A DNA stretch of 64,000 nt from Rhodobacteraceae bacterium HLUCCO07 (GCA_001314705.1 LJSU01000018.1:120308-184307); one strand, 5' to 3'; positions 49,765 to 62,220 are shown, numbered from the stretch's first letter. Notes: generated by a model not told the origin, from the sequence alone. Numbers and translations: made by a program.

Positions 49765-50523
49765 TCAGGCCCCGCCACCGACATCGAGCGTCGAGCCCGT
49801 GATATAGGAGGCCTCGTCCGACAACAGCCAGACAATCGCGTGGGCGACCTCGTCGGGGGTGCCCGCGCGCCCCATCGGCATCCTTGGCCCGACCTTCTCG
49901 ATCCTGCCGGCCATCCCCGCGCGCGCGTGAATGGGCGTGTCGATCAGGCCGGGACGCACCGACATGACCCTGATCCCCTCGCGCGCCACTTCCAGCGCGA
50001 AACCATGGGTAAAGGCATCGAGCGCCGCTTTCGAGGCCGCGTAGTGCACATAGAGTTTCGGAGCGCCATGAACGGCCGCAAGCGACGAGACATTGACGAT
50101 CGTGCCCCCCGGACCGCCTCTTTCGGTCGACAGCCGTGCCGCGGCCTCGCGGGCGGCGATCATCGCCCCGGTGACATTCACACGCATCAAACCGTCGATC
50201 TCGTCGCCATCCATCTCCTCGAGACGCATGGCGCGCGCAGCAACCCGCGCCGCGTTGTTCACGAGGCCACCAAGCGGCGGCAAGGCGGCGTCCACGGCGC
50301 GAAACAGCTCGATCACTTCTTCCTCTTTGCCCATGTCGGCGTGAAAGGCCTGCGCCACCCCGCCCGCATCGACGATATCGGCGACGACCTTCTGCGCGCC
50401 CTCCCGACCGGACCTGTAGTGAACGGCAACGGCCCATCCTCGCGAGGCGGCAAGCAGGGCGGTCGCGGCGCCGATTCCGCCCGCCGCACCGGTAACGATC
50501 ACGGTCTTCTGAGTCATGGTCAT
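49765..50523 (-). CDS. SDR family oxidoreductase
   Basis: VIVTGAAGGIGAATALLAASRGW, NNAARV, YAASKAALDAFTHGFALEVAREGIRVMSVRPGLIDT. Confidence 0.94.
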   Translation of the reverse strand: MTMTQKTVIVTGAAGGIGAATALLAASRGWAVAVHYRSGREGAQKVVADIVDAGGVAQAFHADMGKEEEVIELFRAVDAALPPLGGLVNNAARVAARAMRLEEMDGDEIDGLMRVNVTGAMIAAREAAARLSTERGGPGGTIVNVSSLAAVHGAPKLYVHYAASKAALDAFTHGFALEVAREGIRVMSVRPGLIDTPIHARAGMAGRIEKVGPRMPMGRAGTPDEVAHAIVWLLSDEASYITGSTLDVGGGA

Positions 50524-51746
50524 GCTTCTGTCTCCTTCTCGATTGCCTCTGTTCCCCGGACGACGACCACCGCGCTCACCGCGAACGCAACGGCAAGGCA
50601 GACGATGCCCGGCGTGTAGCTCCCGGTTGCCAGCACCGACATGCTCAGCAAGGCAGGGCCAAAGAGCCCCCCCAGATAGGCAAAGACCATCGACCCCGCG
50701 GTCGCGGACAGAACCCCGCCCTGGCCGCCGCGTGCCTCACCGGCGCGCGCCACCTCGGCGAGCAACACCCCGCTCCAGCCCATCGGCACAAAGCCCAGCG
50801 CGATACTGATCAGGGCGATGGCCACCCATGGCCATTCCGGCCCCAGGAAAAGCAGGATCATCAGCAGCCCCGCCCCCGACCAGGCAAGCCATGACAGAAC
50901 CTGCCGCGGGCGCCCCGAGTCCGCGCGCCATCCCCAGTAGAGCCGGCCGAAAATGCTCGCCGTCATCGTCAGCGAAAGCATCGCCGCTGCGCCTTCGGGT
51001 GGCAGCTGGCTTTCGCGCCAGATCATCGCGATATAGACCGACATGAACCCGAACTGCGCCATCGAGAACGCAAAGACCGCAATCGCCAGACCGCGTTGCA
51101 CCGGATCGGCCAGCACGTCCCGCGCCGGCGCGAAGGGCAGCTTGAACCGGATCGACACGCCCGCTAGCCCGTCCTGCCCGAGCCTGTTGCCGACAAGCGG
51201 TGACAACCCCGCAACCAGGATCGCCAGTGCCATGGTGGCGATTGCCGCCATGCGCCAGTCCGACATCAGCACGATAACAGGCAGGACAAAGCCCGCCGCC
51301 GCACCGCCGATCGCCACGCTCGATTGCTTGAACGAGAACACGAGGTTCCGGTGCCGGCCGACCGCGATCCGATTGAGCAGCCGCGACCCGATCGGGTTGA
51401 CCGGTCCATAGCCGATCCCGATCAGGATCGCGCCCAGCACAACCAGCACCGGCCCGTTCGCAAGCGCAAGGGCCAGCGCACCGAGGGCGACGACGGCAAG
51501 CGATGCCGACGCGCCATTGAACGACCCCCATCTTGCCACGACTCCGGCCGTCCCGGTCGACGAGACCAGCGCCGTTGCAAATATGATCGCTGTGAAAATC
51601 CCGATGAAATCGGCATCAAGGCCAAGCCCCAGCGCCGCGAATGGGGCCAGTACAGGGGCGGTTTGCACCGCCGCCACCACCGCCGTCTGGTAAATCAGCA
51701 CAAAGCCGATTCCAAGAACGGCATTCTGGGGTGATGGCTTGCTCAT
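50520..51746 (-). CDS. MFS transporter
   Basis: 12-TM-like hydrophobic pattern; LLNRIAVGRHRNLVFSFKQSSVAIGGAAAGFVLP. Confidence 0.88.
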   Translation of the reverse strand: MSKPSPQNAVLGIGFVLIYQTAVVAAVQTAPVLAPFAALGLGLDADFIGIFTAIIFATALVSSTGTAGVVARWGSFNGASASLAVVALGALALALANGPVLVVLGAILIGIGYGPVNPIGSRLLNRIAVGRHRNLVFSFKQSSVAIGGAAAGFVLPVIVLMSDWRMAAIATMALAILVAGLSPLVGNRLGQDGLAGVSIRFKLPFAPARDVLADPVQRGLAIAVFAFSMAQFGFMSVYIAMIWRESQLPPEGAAAMLSLTMTASIFGRLYWGWRADSGRPRQVLSWLAWSGAGLLMILLFLGPEWPWVAIALISIALGFVPMGWSGVLLAEVARAGEARGGQGGVLSATAGSMVFAYLGGLFGPALLSMSVLATGSYTPGIVCLAVAFAVSAVVVVRGTEAIEKETEA

Positions 51747-51828
51747 GTGATCATGCTCCGCCAGACCCACGGTCCGTGCCGGGCAGGATGGCGCGGGTTC
51801 ACGCCCAGGATCGAGCGATCTTCTTTCA

Positions 51829-53271
51829 TCAGGTAACCTCGCGCAATGACGGGCGCTTGGCGCCGCCGAGCGCCCGGCCCAGGGCCGGAAGGCTTCGGTG
51901 CAGGCGAAAGGCGATCTGGGGAATGGCCGTCATGTCGCCGAACCGCCCGCGTGTCAGCAAGCCGAAAGCCCAGATGCTCTCCTGCGCGCGCCCGTCATCG
52001 TCCAGAACGCGCCCGTCGCCATCGACCTCGAGACCCAGGCCCATGCTGTCGCGCTTCGCCAACCCGAGATCGCACAAGGCGCCGACGAACGGATCATCCG
52101 ACAGGGTCTTCGGCCCGGTGCAATTGATCACGGTGTCAAAGCTCTTGCAGGTCGTCGTCCGGTCGCGCCCCACCAGCTGCGCCTCGAGGCGGTCGCCGCG
52201 CGCCTCCAGCCCCGCCAGGCGAGCCACGCGAAATTCCAGCTGACCGGCTTGCTCCATCGCCGCGACGATGGCGCCGGTCTGCGGCACCATTCGATACCGG
52301 TTGACGTCATACCACGGCTTGAGGTGGCGCAGGAACCGGCGCTTCTCGGTCTCGCTGAAATTCGGCCAGAGCCAGCCCGCGGCATCCCGCGCCTCGTCGA
52401 ACGGGGCCTTCAGGTCGCGCCCTTCCGCGATGGCCGCCGCCATGTCCCGGCGCAGGGCCCGAACGGCAGCCCGGAGCGTCAGCCTCTCGCCGTGGCGCTC
52501 GATGAAACGCGGCATCGGCCGCGCCAGCCGCTGCATCAGCGCCGCCACGTCCGGCGCCTCGCCCTGGGGCTGGGGCAAGAGCCCCCTGCGCGATATCGCC
52601 GTGATCGGCCCGCGATGCCCCTGGCGCGACAGGGTCGCCACGACATCCGCCGCGGTCAGGCCCGTGCCGACAAGCAGAACCGCGTTATCGGGTGAAATCG
52701 CTGATACCGCCTCCGTGTCGAACGGATCACCGACATATCCGGGGTGGCTGCGCGCATCGGTCGTGACCGGCCCGGGCGGCGACGGGCGCTGCCCGCCAAA
52801 CGCGAGGATGGTCAGATCGGGCTCGAGGGTGCGCCCCGAGGCCAGCGCGATCTGCACCCCGTGATCGACGCGGCGCGCGCCAACCGCGCGATCCCGGACA
52901 TGGCGAACCGTGGACCCGTGGGGATTCGCCGCAAGCGTCTTCTGCAAGGTGTCGTTCATGTAACGGCGGACATCGGATCGGCGGACATATCGGACCCCTG
53001 ACTCGGCGCGCGCCTCCGGATCCCGTGCCGAGGCCCCCGCAGCCTCGTACCAGCGCGCGAAATGACCTATGTCATCCGGAAAGAGAACCAGGAGTTCATG
53101 GGTGCCGTTCACCCGGTGGTCGGGATCATCGCCGCCATAGGCAAGACCCCCGCCCAGTTCCTCACGCGGCTCCACGACCGTGATGCTCAGTTGCGCCGGC
53201 ACGCTGGCGCAAAGTCGAATTGCAACAGCGGTCCCGGTAAAGCCGCCTCCGATGATCGCTATTTTCCGCAT
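51829..53271 (-). CDS. FAD/NAD(P)-binding protein (NAD_binding_9-like)
   Basis: MRKIAIIGGGFTGTAVAIRL, VEPREELGGGLAYGGDDPDHRVNGTHELL, LLVGTGLTAADVVATLSRQGHRGPITAISRRG. Confidence 0.88.
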   Translation of the reverse strand: MRKIAIIGGGFTGTAVAIRLCASVPAQLSITVVEPREELGGGLAYGGDDPDHRVNGTHELLVLFPDDIGHFARWYEAAGASARDPEARAESGVRYVRRSDVRRYMNDTLQKTLAANPHGSTVRHVRDRAVGARRVDHGVQIALASGRTLEPDLTILAFGGQRPSPPGPVTTDARSHPGYVGDPFDTEAVSAISPDNAVLLVGTGLTAADVVATLSRQGHRGPITAISRRGLLPQPQGEAPDVAALMQRLARPMPRFIERHGERLTLRAAVRALRRDMAAAIAEGRDLKAPFDEARDAAGWLWPNFSETEKRRFLRHLKPWYDVNRYRMVPQTGAIVAAMEQAGQLEFRVARLAGLEARGDRLEAQLVGRDRTTTCKSFDTVINCTGPKTLSDDPFVGALCDLGLAKRDSMGLGLEVDGDGRVLDDDGRAQESIWAFGLLTRGRFGDMTAIPQIAFRLHRSLPALGRALGGAKRPSLREVT

Positions 53272-53315
53272 GCCATGTCTCCGCCTCGCACACAGACTGA
53301 CGCGAAAATATTATT

Positions 53316-53327
53316 ATTGTCAACATT
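53316..53327. promoter_or_regulatory. Candidate GntR/FCD operator, site 4
   Basis: ATTGTCAACATT (reverse complement AATGTTGACAAT), 44 nt upstream of the FAD/NAD(P)-binding gene start. Confidence 0.5.
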
Positions 53328-53537
53328 AGTAACTTCTGACGTCCTCATGCTGCATACCCCCCGATCCCGTCTCCGCACGACCGGCGCTTTCACGAAACGC
53401 CCACATGGCAGGCGATCCGCCTGAAAATCAGGCATAATCGCATTGGACTGGCGGCGCAGAGCGCGCCGTCCCAGGCTCCGACTGGCTGTTGCGGGCCACG
53501 ACGATAGCCTCGGGCCACCAGTGACAAGAGACCCGCG

Positions 53538-54371
53538 ATGATCGCCCGCACCGCCCCACCGTCCACGCATCAACGCAGCCAGGGTGCGGCGCATGTCACG
53601 CTGTTGCCCGGGCCGAACGGCGGGCGGCTCGACCGGCGGCATCAGGCTGGATCGGCCAAGGCATTCGTGCATCCCGGCCAGCCGGGACCGGAGATCGTCC
53701 TGCTCAACACCTCGGGCGGGCTGACCGGCGGCGACCGGCTCAGCTATCGCATCGACCTTGCCCCGGGATGTCGCGCCACGGGCACGACCCAGACCGCCGA
53801 GCGCGCCTATCGCAGCGCCACAGGCGCGGCCGAGGTCACGGTGCACCACGCGGTCGGCGCGGGCGGGCATCTCGACTGGCTGCCGCAGGAAACCATCCTG
53901 TTCGAGGGCAGTCATCTTGCGCGGGAAACCGGGATCGACCTCGCGGCGGATGCCTCCTGCCTCCTGCTGGAAGCCGTCGTGCTGGGCCGCGCCGCCATGG
54001 GCGAGACGCTGGCCCGTGTCACGCTGAAAGACACGCGGCGCATCCACCGCGCGGGCCGGCCGGTGCTGGTCGAACCGCTGCACCTGGGCAGCGCCGCGCT
54101 GACCGCAGGGCCGGCAATCCTCAACGGCGCGCGCGCCTTTGCGACGCTGGCGCTGGTGTCGCGGGGCAGCGAAGACGCGATCGGCCCGGTCCGCGCTGCT
54201 CTCGACGAACCCGGCGTGAGCGGGGGGGCCTCGGGCTTCGACGGCAAGCTGGTGATCCGGCTGATGGCCGCCGACGGCTGGCCCCTGCGCCGACAGATCA
54301 TGCGCCTTTTGCACATCCTGCGCCCCGGGCCCCTGCCCCGCGTCTGGCAGATCCAGGAGAGACGACAATGA
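53538..54371 (+). CDS. ureD: Urease accessory protein UreD
   Basis: [42 protein letters not shown]; first gene of the urease operon. Confidence 0.94.
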   Translation: MIARTAPPSTHQRSQGAAHVTLLPGPNGGRLDRRHQAGSAKAFVHPGQPGPEIVLLNTSGGLTGGDRLSYRIDLAPGCRATGTTQTAERAYRSATGAAEVTVHHAVGAGGHLDWLPQETILFEGSHLARETGIDLAADASCLLLEAVVLGRAAMGETLARVTLKDTRRIHRAGRPVLVEPLHLGSAALTAGPAILNGARAFATLALVSRGSEDAIGPVRAALDEPGVSGGASGFDGKLVIRLMAADGWPLRRQIMRLLHILRPGPLPRVWQIQERRQ

Positions 54372-54670
54372 ACCTCACCCCCCGCGAGAAAGACAAGCTC
54401 CTGATCTCGCTCGCCGCGATGGTGGCGCGCGGGCGGCTTGCACGTGGCGTCAAGCTCAACCACCCCGAGGCGGTGGCGCTGATCACCGATTTCGTGGTCG
54501 AAGGCGCCCGCGAAGGGCGCTCTGTCGCCGACCTGATGGAGGCCGGCGCCCATGTTCTGACGCCCGAGCAATGCATGGAGGGCATCCCGCAGATGATCCG
54601 TTCCGTGCAGGTTGAGGCCACCTTTCCCGACGGCACCAAGCTCGTCACCGTCCACGACCCGATCCGCTGA
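54368..54670 (+). CDS. ureA: Urease subunit gamma
   Basis: [53 protein letters not shown]. Confidence 0.97.
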   Translation: MNLTPREKDKLLISLAAMVARGRLARGVKLNHPEAVALITDFVVEGAREGRSVADLMEAGAHVLTPEQCMEGIPQMIRSVQVEATFPDGTKLVTVHDPIR

Positions 54671-54683
54671 AAGGACCATCTCC

Positions 54684-54842
54684 ATGCGCCATATCCTTCC
54701 CGCCCTGCTGCTGACGCCCTCATTCGCCCATGCCCATCCAGGCCCGCACCTGCACCCGCACGGAATCGACGCCATTTGGCTGGTGGTGGTGACCCTGCTG
54801 GCCCTCGCGGGCGGGTATTTCATCGGCCGGGGCCGCAAATGA
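54684..54842 (+). CDS. Small His-rich membrane protein encoded between ureA and ureB
   Basis: [52 protein letters not shown]; overlaps the ureB start. Confidence 0.7.
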   Translation: MRHILPALLLTPSFAHAHPGPHLHPHGIDAIWLVVVTLLALAGGYFIGRGRK

Positions 54843-55144
54843 TCCCCGGAGAGATCATCCCCGCCCCCGGTGACATCACCCTCAACGCCGATGCCCCGGT
54901 CAAGGTTCTCGAAGTCGCCAATACCGGCGATCGGCCCGTGCAGGTGGGCAGCCATTACCATTTCGCCGAGGCGAATAGCGGGCTTTCCTTCGACCGTGCC
55001 GCCGCCCGTGGACAACGCCTCGACATCCCCGCCGGCACCGCCGTGCGCTTCGAGCCGGGCCAGACCCGCGAGGTGCGGCTCGTGCCCTATGGCGGCGCGC
55101 GACGGGTGTTCGGCTTCAATCAGCAGGTCATGGGGGAGCTTTGA
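54839..55144 (+). CDS. ureB: Urease subunit beta
   Basis: [20 protein letters not shown]...[17 protein letters not shown]. Confidence 0.97.
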   Translation: MIPGEIIPAPGDITLNADAPVKVLEVANTGDRPVQVGSHYHFAEANSGLSFDRAAARGQRLDIPAGTAVRFEPGQTREVRLVPYGGARRVFGFNQQVMGEL

Positions 55145-55145
55145 C

Positions 55146-56852
<1,707 letters not shown>

Positions 56853-56861
56853 GGTGCTTTC

Positions 56862-57338
56862 ATGACCGATCTGCCCGTTGCCCGTGACCTGCTCTCCGCG
56901 GCCCCCGAAACCATCGCCGATACCGTCGTGCTCGACTACGACGCGCGGCTGATGCGGCGCAAGCGGCTGGTGGGCCGTGGCGGGCTGGCCTTTCTCGTCG
57001 ATCTGGCCGAGGTCACCAACCTTGACGATCACTGGGGCTTCGCCCTCGAAGATGGCCGCGCCGTGGGGGTGGAAGCCGCGCCCGAAGACCTTGTCGAAGT
57101 GCGCGGCGACCTCGCGCGCCTTGCATGGCATATCGGCAACCGCCACACGCCCTGCCAGATCGGCGCCGACCACCTGACGATCCGCCGCGACCACGTGATC
57201 GAGGCGATGCTGACCCATCTCGGCGCCGTGCTGACCCCGGTCAAGGGGCCGTTCCTCCCCGAGGGCGGCGCTTATGGCAAGGGGCGCACGATGGGGCATG
57301 ATCATGGCCACACACATCACACCCACACCCATGCCTGA
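56862..57338 (+). CDS. ureE: Urease accessory protein UreE with His-rich C-terminal tail
   Basis: WHIGNRHTPCQI and tail GHDHGHTHHTHTHA. Confidence 0.93.
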   Translation: MTDLPVARDLLSAAPETIADTVVLDYDARLMRRKRLVGRGGLAFLVDLAEVTNLDDHWGFALEDGRAVGVEAAPEDLVEVRGDLARLAWHIGNRHTPCQIGADHLTIRRDHVIEAMLTHLGAVLTPVKGPFLPEGGAYGKGRTMGHDHGHTHHTHTHA

Positions 57339-57966
57339 TGCTGACACCCGCGCATCTCACCCTGATCCAATGGCTGTCGCCCGCCTTTCCGACCGGGGCC
57401 TTCGCCTATTCCCACGGGCTGGAACACGAGATCGCGACCGGCATCGTCCATGACGCTGCCAGCCTCGAAAGCTGGCTGACGAATATCCTGCGCTTCGGCG
57501 CGGGCTGGCAGGACGCGGTGCTCCTGGCCCACGCGCTGCGGGATGACCGCGAGGCGCTGGACGACCTCGCCCGCGCGCTTTCACCCTGTGCCGAGCGCTT
57601 GCAGGAGGGGCTGGAACAGGGCGCGGCGCTGGCCCGCGCGGTCGCTTGCATCACCGGGCGCACCCTGCCCCCCCGGATGCTCCCGGTCGCCCTCGGCGAG
57701 GCGGCCACCGCGCTCGACCTACCCGAGGGGGACGTGATCGCGCTTTATTTGCAAGGCTTTGCCGGAAACCTCGTCACCATCGCGATCCGCCACGTTCCGC
57801 TGGGCCAGACCGAGGGGCAGGCCGTGCTGCACCACCTCGCGCCGCTGATCCACTGTCTCGCCAACCGCGCCGCCATGGCACCCCTGGGCGCGCTTGGCAC
57901 CTGCGCGCTGGCCGGCGACCTTGCCGCGCTCTGCCATGAAACCCAAGAGGTAAGGATATTTCGCAC

Positions 57967-57970
<4 letters not shown>
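57338..57970 (+). CDS. ureF: Urease accessory protein UreF
   Basis: [29 protein letters not shown]; operon position. Confidence 0.95.
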
Positions 57971-58641
<671 letters not shown>

Positions 58642-58715
58642 CCGGGATCGCACCGCGCGGGTCGGGCCCGGATGGCGTGCGCACGACGCGGCCGCACTCC
58701 CAGCGGCAGGGCGCC

Positions 58716-59777
58716 TCAAGTCTGCAGCGGCGGGTTGTCGCTTGCCCGCGGCGGTGGCGGATCAATCAGCCCGGGCGAGAAGAAGGTGTGACAGGCCCGC
58801 CCCCGCCGTTTCGAGGCATAAAGCGCCGTATCCGCGTCCGCCATGATCCGCTCGGCCTCGGGCGTGTCGTAATCACTCGAAAGGGCGGTGCCGCAACTGG
58901 CCGAGATCCGGCAGACATGACCCTCGAACGGAATCGGCTTTTCCATCTCCTCGATGATCCGGCTCGCCACGCGAGCCAGCGCCGCGCGGTCGGTCAGCCC
59001 CTCGAACAGGATCACGAACTCGTCGCCCCCGGTTCGCGCCACCGTGTCCACACCGCGGCGCGTGGCAGCCATCATGATCCGGGCGACCTCCTGCAACACG
59101 TGGTCCCCCGCCGCGTGACCCAACCGGTCATTCACCGACTTGAAGAAATCAAGGTCGACATGCATCAGGGCAAAGGGCACCCCCGCCGCGATCACCCGAC
59201 CCAGCACGTGATCCAGCGCCCGCCGGTTCTTGAGCCCGGTCAGCGTGTCGGTGAACGCCTGTTCCTCCGCGGCGATCTTGGCCCCCTGCAGGCGCAGGTT
59301 GAGCAGGCGCGACGCCTCCATTGCCGCCGATTTCGCCTCGACGAGGTAAAGCATCTCGATCGCCAGATCGGTGGCCGCGAAATCGCCGCTGGTCAACCGG
59401 TAGTCGCGCACGGCATCGAGGATCGAGATCCCGAATGAGAGGTTCACGATCGCCCCGCCCCCGCCCGGCAGCGGCATCAGAACACCCTTGAGCCCGGTCG
59501 CGGGCGTGTCGCGAAACCGCAGGTGCAGCTTGATCCCCGACGAGGCCATCAGGTCGGCCATCGACGTCACCCCGCGCGGGCGACGCAGCTCGAACCTGTC
59601 AAGAAACCGCCCCCCGGTGAGTGGCGCGTCGGGGCGCAGTTTGCGCAGGGTCGGACCGGCGTGAACGACATGCCCGCTCGGGTCGAGCACCACATGCATC
59701 GGGCAAAGCGTGTCGAGGACGCCGCGCCACGCCGCCACGTCGGGCCCGGCACGCTCATCTGCCGCCCGGCACGTCAT
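58716..59777 (-). CDS. Diguanylate cyclase with N-terminal H-NOX-associated (HNOBA/PAS-like) region
   Basis: GGDEF motif TVARTGGDEFVILFEG; RxxD I-site (RGVD) five residues upstream; start overlaps the H-NOX stop. Confidence 0.9.
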   Translation of the reverse strand: MTCRAADERAGPDVAAWRGVLDTLCPMHVVLDPSGHVVHAGPTLRKLRPDAPLTGGRFLDRFELRRPRGVTSMADLMASSGIKLHLRFRDTPATGLKGVLMPLPGGGGAIVNLSFGISILDAVRDYRLTSGDFAATDLAIEMLYLVEAKSAAMEASRLLNLRLQGAKIAAEEQAFTDTLTGLKNRRALDHVLGRVIAAGVPFALMHVDLDFFKSVNDRLGHAAGDHVLQEVARIMMAATRRGVDTVARTGGDEFVILFEGLTDRAALARVASRIIEEMEKPIPFEGHVCRISASCGTALSSDYDTPEAERIMADADTALYASKRRGRACHTFFSPGLIDPPPPRASDNPPLQT

Positions 59778-60361
59778 CCCGCCCGCGCCCCCAGGTCGAA
59801 ATCGCGCCCCTCGGCAAACCCGGTCTCGATCAGCGTGATGTCGATCCACTCCTGCTCGTGCCGGGCGCCGCGATGGTCGAGCAGCACAAGCGCGCCGTAA
59901 TCGTCGGCAAGGGAGCGCAGGATTCCCATCATCACGTGCCCGAATCCGTCCCGCGATCCGCGCACCGTCAGGCTGAACCGGTCGGGCGCATGTTCGTGCA
60001 GTTCGAGATCCGGCAAATCGAGGTCCGGCACCGCCAGCCGCGCCCGCTCGGGCAGGTCACCCAGCGAATGCAGGAATTCCACGAAATCCACCCCGCCAAA
60101 GCGTAACAGGCGGCGCAATGCCTCGGCGTTGGGATGGCTCACAAGATAGGTGCCGATATCCTCCAGCACCTCGTCGCGGGGCTTGCCAAGGTCGCCGCAA
60201 ACCGCGTCGAGGACGCGCGGCGTCAGCGCGCTGTCATAGACCAGCATCGCCTCGAAATCGGTGAATCCCAGGTCCACGGACCGGGCCACCTGCGCCCATC
60301 GCTCCGGCCCATAGGTATCGGTCACGAATCTCTGGATCGCCCTGTTGATCAGTCCATGCAT
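59774..60361 (-). CDS. Heme NO-binding (H-NOX) domain protein, atypical
   Basis: MHGLINRAIQRFVTDTYGPERWAQVARS...GTYLVSHPNAEALRRLLRFGGVDFVEFLHSLGDL; coupled to a diguanylate cyclase gene. Confidence 0.85.
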   Translation of the reverse strand: MHGLINRAIQRFVTDTYGPERWAQVARSVDLGFTDFEAMLVYDSALTPRVLDAVCGDLGKPRDEVLEDIGTYLVSHPNAEALRRLLRFGGVDFVEFLHSLGDLPERARLAVPDLDLPDLELHEHAPDRFSLTVRGSRDGFGHVMMGILRSLADDYGALVLLDHRGARHEQEWIDITLIETGFAEGRDFDLGARAG

Positions 60362-60429
60362 GAAACACCCGGCAACTTGCTATCGGCACCGAGACTGCCC
60401 CGGCGGACCTTAACAGGAACTCAACGATC

Positions 60430-62220
60430 TCAATTGTCGGGAATTAGTTCCATGTCGCCGATCCGAAGCGCCCGGAGACCGGCCGGAACGATCTCGAAGC
60501 GCCCGTCCAGTGCCGCGCCGATGATCGCCCCGGCACTGCCCCTTACCTGCGCGCCCGAATCGAGATCGCCGCTCATGTCCTGGGCCCCGCCCGTCCGTGA
60601 CAAGACGCCATCGCGCAACACGATGCCCTGCACCTGCAAACGGTCCGCTCCCATATGCAACAGCATGAAACCGTGTTCCTCGCCGATTCCCGGGTGGAAC
60701 GGCCCGGTAACGGCCACGCATCCCGGCCGCCCGTCGCCGATCTCCGTGTCGCAGGCCCGTGCCCATTCGCTCAGCAGAAAGCCCGGCACCCGGTCCAGCG
60801 CCTCGATCGGCACGGTCCGCGCCCCGGGCATGAGCGTCAGCGTCGCACTCACCGTTTCGGCCATTTCGTCGCTGCCGGTCTCGCGGGTGGCCTGCTCGAA
60901 ACCATAGCGCGACCGCGTCTCTCGCGCTTGCGCCACGGCCCGCGTCAGGCTGGCATCACCCTCCGCTTCGGCGCTGGCCGCCACCCGGTCCAGCGCCGCC
61001 TGCCCGGCATGACCCCAAAGCTGCGCCAGTTCCCACAGCGCCATTTCCCGCGGCTCCAGCCCGCCGCTCTCGATCCGCGCAAGCTGGCTCTGGGCGCTGA
61101 TCCGCGTGGCGTCGATCACCGGCGTGAGCCACAGTCCCGCGGCCACCACCACGGCCATCGCCATCCACCTGTTGGCGCCCCGGATGCGCGCCATCCAGCC
61201 CGCGCCGCGCAGCACCGCGCCCGCATAGGCCACCCCGTAGGCCAGCAGGAACACCGCCGCCAGCCCCGCTGCGAGGCGATCCGGGGTCCAGCCATACTGG
61301 TCCACCCGCCGCCATACCGCAAAGACCGCCAACCCCGCCAGGACCGGCAGCATCAGCGCCATCAACCGCCCGGCGTCGCGGATCACGTCACTTTGCGCCG
61401 CGCTCGCATCGTCACGGTCGGTCGCCGTGGAAATCAGCGTGACCGCCGCCAGCGCCACCCCCATCAGCGTGGCCGCCGGCGAAAGCCCCCCGAACAGCCC
61501 GTCCAGCCCCCGAAACGGGATCGCCGCCAGGAACAGTGCCACCACCGGCAACAGCACCGGCAACATCAGCCGCAGAAGGCGGTGGATGACGAAGGGCGAG
61601 ACATAGGCGCGCATCTCGTGCACCACCTGGATCGCCAGCCCCAGCAACAACCCGCTCAGGACATAGGGCACCGGATCGAGGTCGATGAAATCGGCGATGA
61701 TGGTGATCCCCACCAGGTGCAACAACTGGTCCGACAGCATCAGCACCGCCCAGAACAGCGCGGTGAAAAGCACCGCCGCGACATAGCGCACCACGATCAT
61801 CCACGCCGCATCGAACAAGAGCGGATAGCGCCTCCAGCCCCCCCGCTCGGCACAACCTGCGGCGGCGAAAGGCGTGGCGATGAACAGGATCGCGCCCAGC
61901 GCCACCGCCCCGTGCCCGTGTTTCATAAGGTCATGCGCCTGCGGATACCGCAGCGAGGCAAGCCAGATCAGCCCAGCCGCAGGCAACGCGATGCTCAGCG
62001 CGCCCAGCGCCGCACGCCCGATCCGCTCGGGTCCGCCCAGCGCCAGCAGCACACCGAACCCGCCGAGGATCAGCGTGGCCAGCACCAGCAACAGCCGCTG
62101 ATCGTCCAGCGCATCGGGCAGCACATCCACGAACAGCCAAAGCGCCAGCCCCGCCGCCGCGCCGATCACGGCCATCTCCGCCCGGTTGCGCGTGATCCTG
62201 CGATCGCCTGCCCTTGCCAT
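60430..62220 (-). CDS. DUF4153 domain-containing multi-TM membrane protein
   Basis: Multiple TM segments; YVAAVLFTALFWAVLMLSDQLLHLVGI...PYVLSGLLLGLAIQVVHEM DUF4153-like pattern. Confidence 0.78.
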   Translation of the reverse strand: MARAGDRRITRNRAEMAVIGAAAGLALWLFVDVLPDALDDQRLLLVLATLILGGFGVLLALGGPERIGRAALGALSIALPAAGLIWLASLRYPQAHDLMKHGHGAVALGAILFIATPFAAAGCAERGGWRRYPLLFDAAWMIVVRYVAAVLFTALFWAVLMLSDQLLHLVGITIIADFIDLDPVPYVLSGLLLGLAIQVVHEMRAYVSPFVIHRLLRLMLPVLLPVVALFLAAIPFRGLDGLFGGLSPAATLMGVALAAVTLISTATDRDDASAAQSDVIRDAGRLMALMLPVLAGLAVFAVWRRVDQYGWTPDRLAAGLAAVFLLAYGVAYAGAVLRGAGWMARIRGANRWMAMAVVVAAGLWLTPVIDATRISAQSQLARIESGGLEPREMALWELAQLWGHAGQAALDRVAASAEAEGDASLTRAVAQARETRSRYGFEQATRETGSDEMAETVSATLTLMPGARTVPIEALDRVPGFLLSEWARACDTEIGDGRPGCVAVTGPFHPGIGEEHGFMLLHMGADRLQVQGIVLRDGVLSRTGGAQDMSGDLDSGAQVRGSAGAIIGAALDGRFEIVPAGLRALRIGDMELIPDN

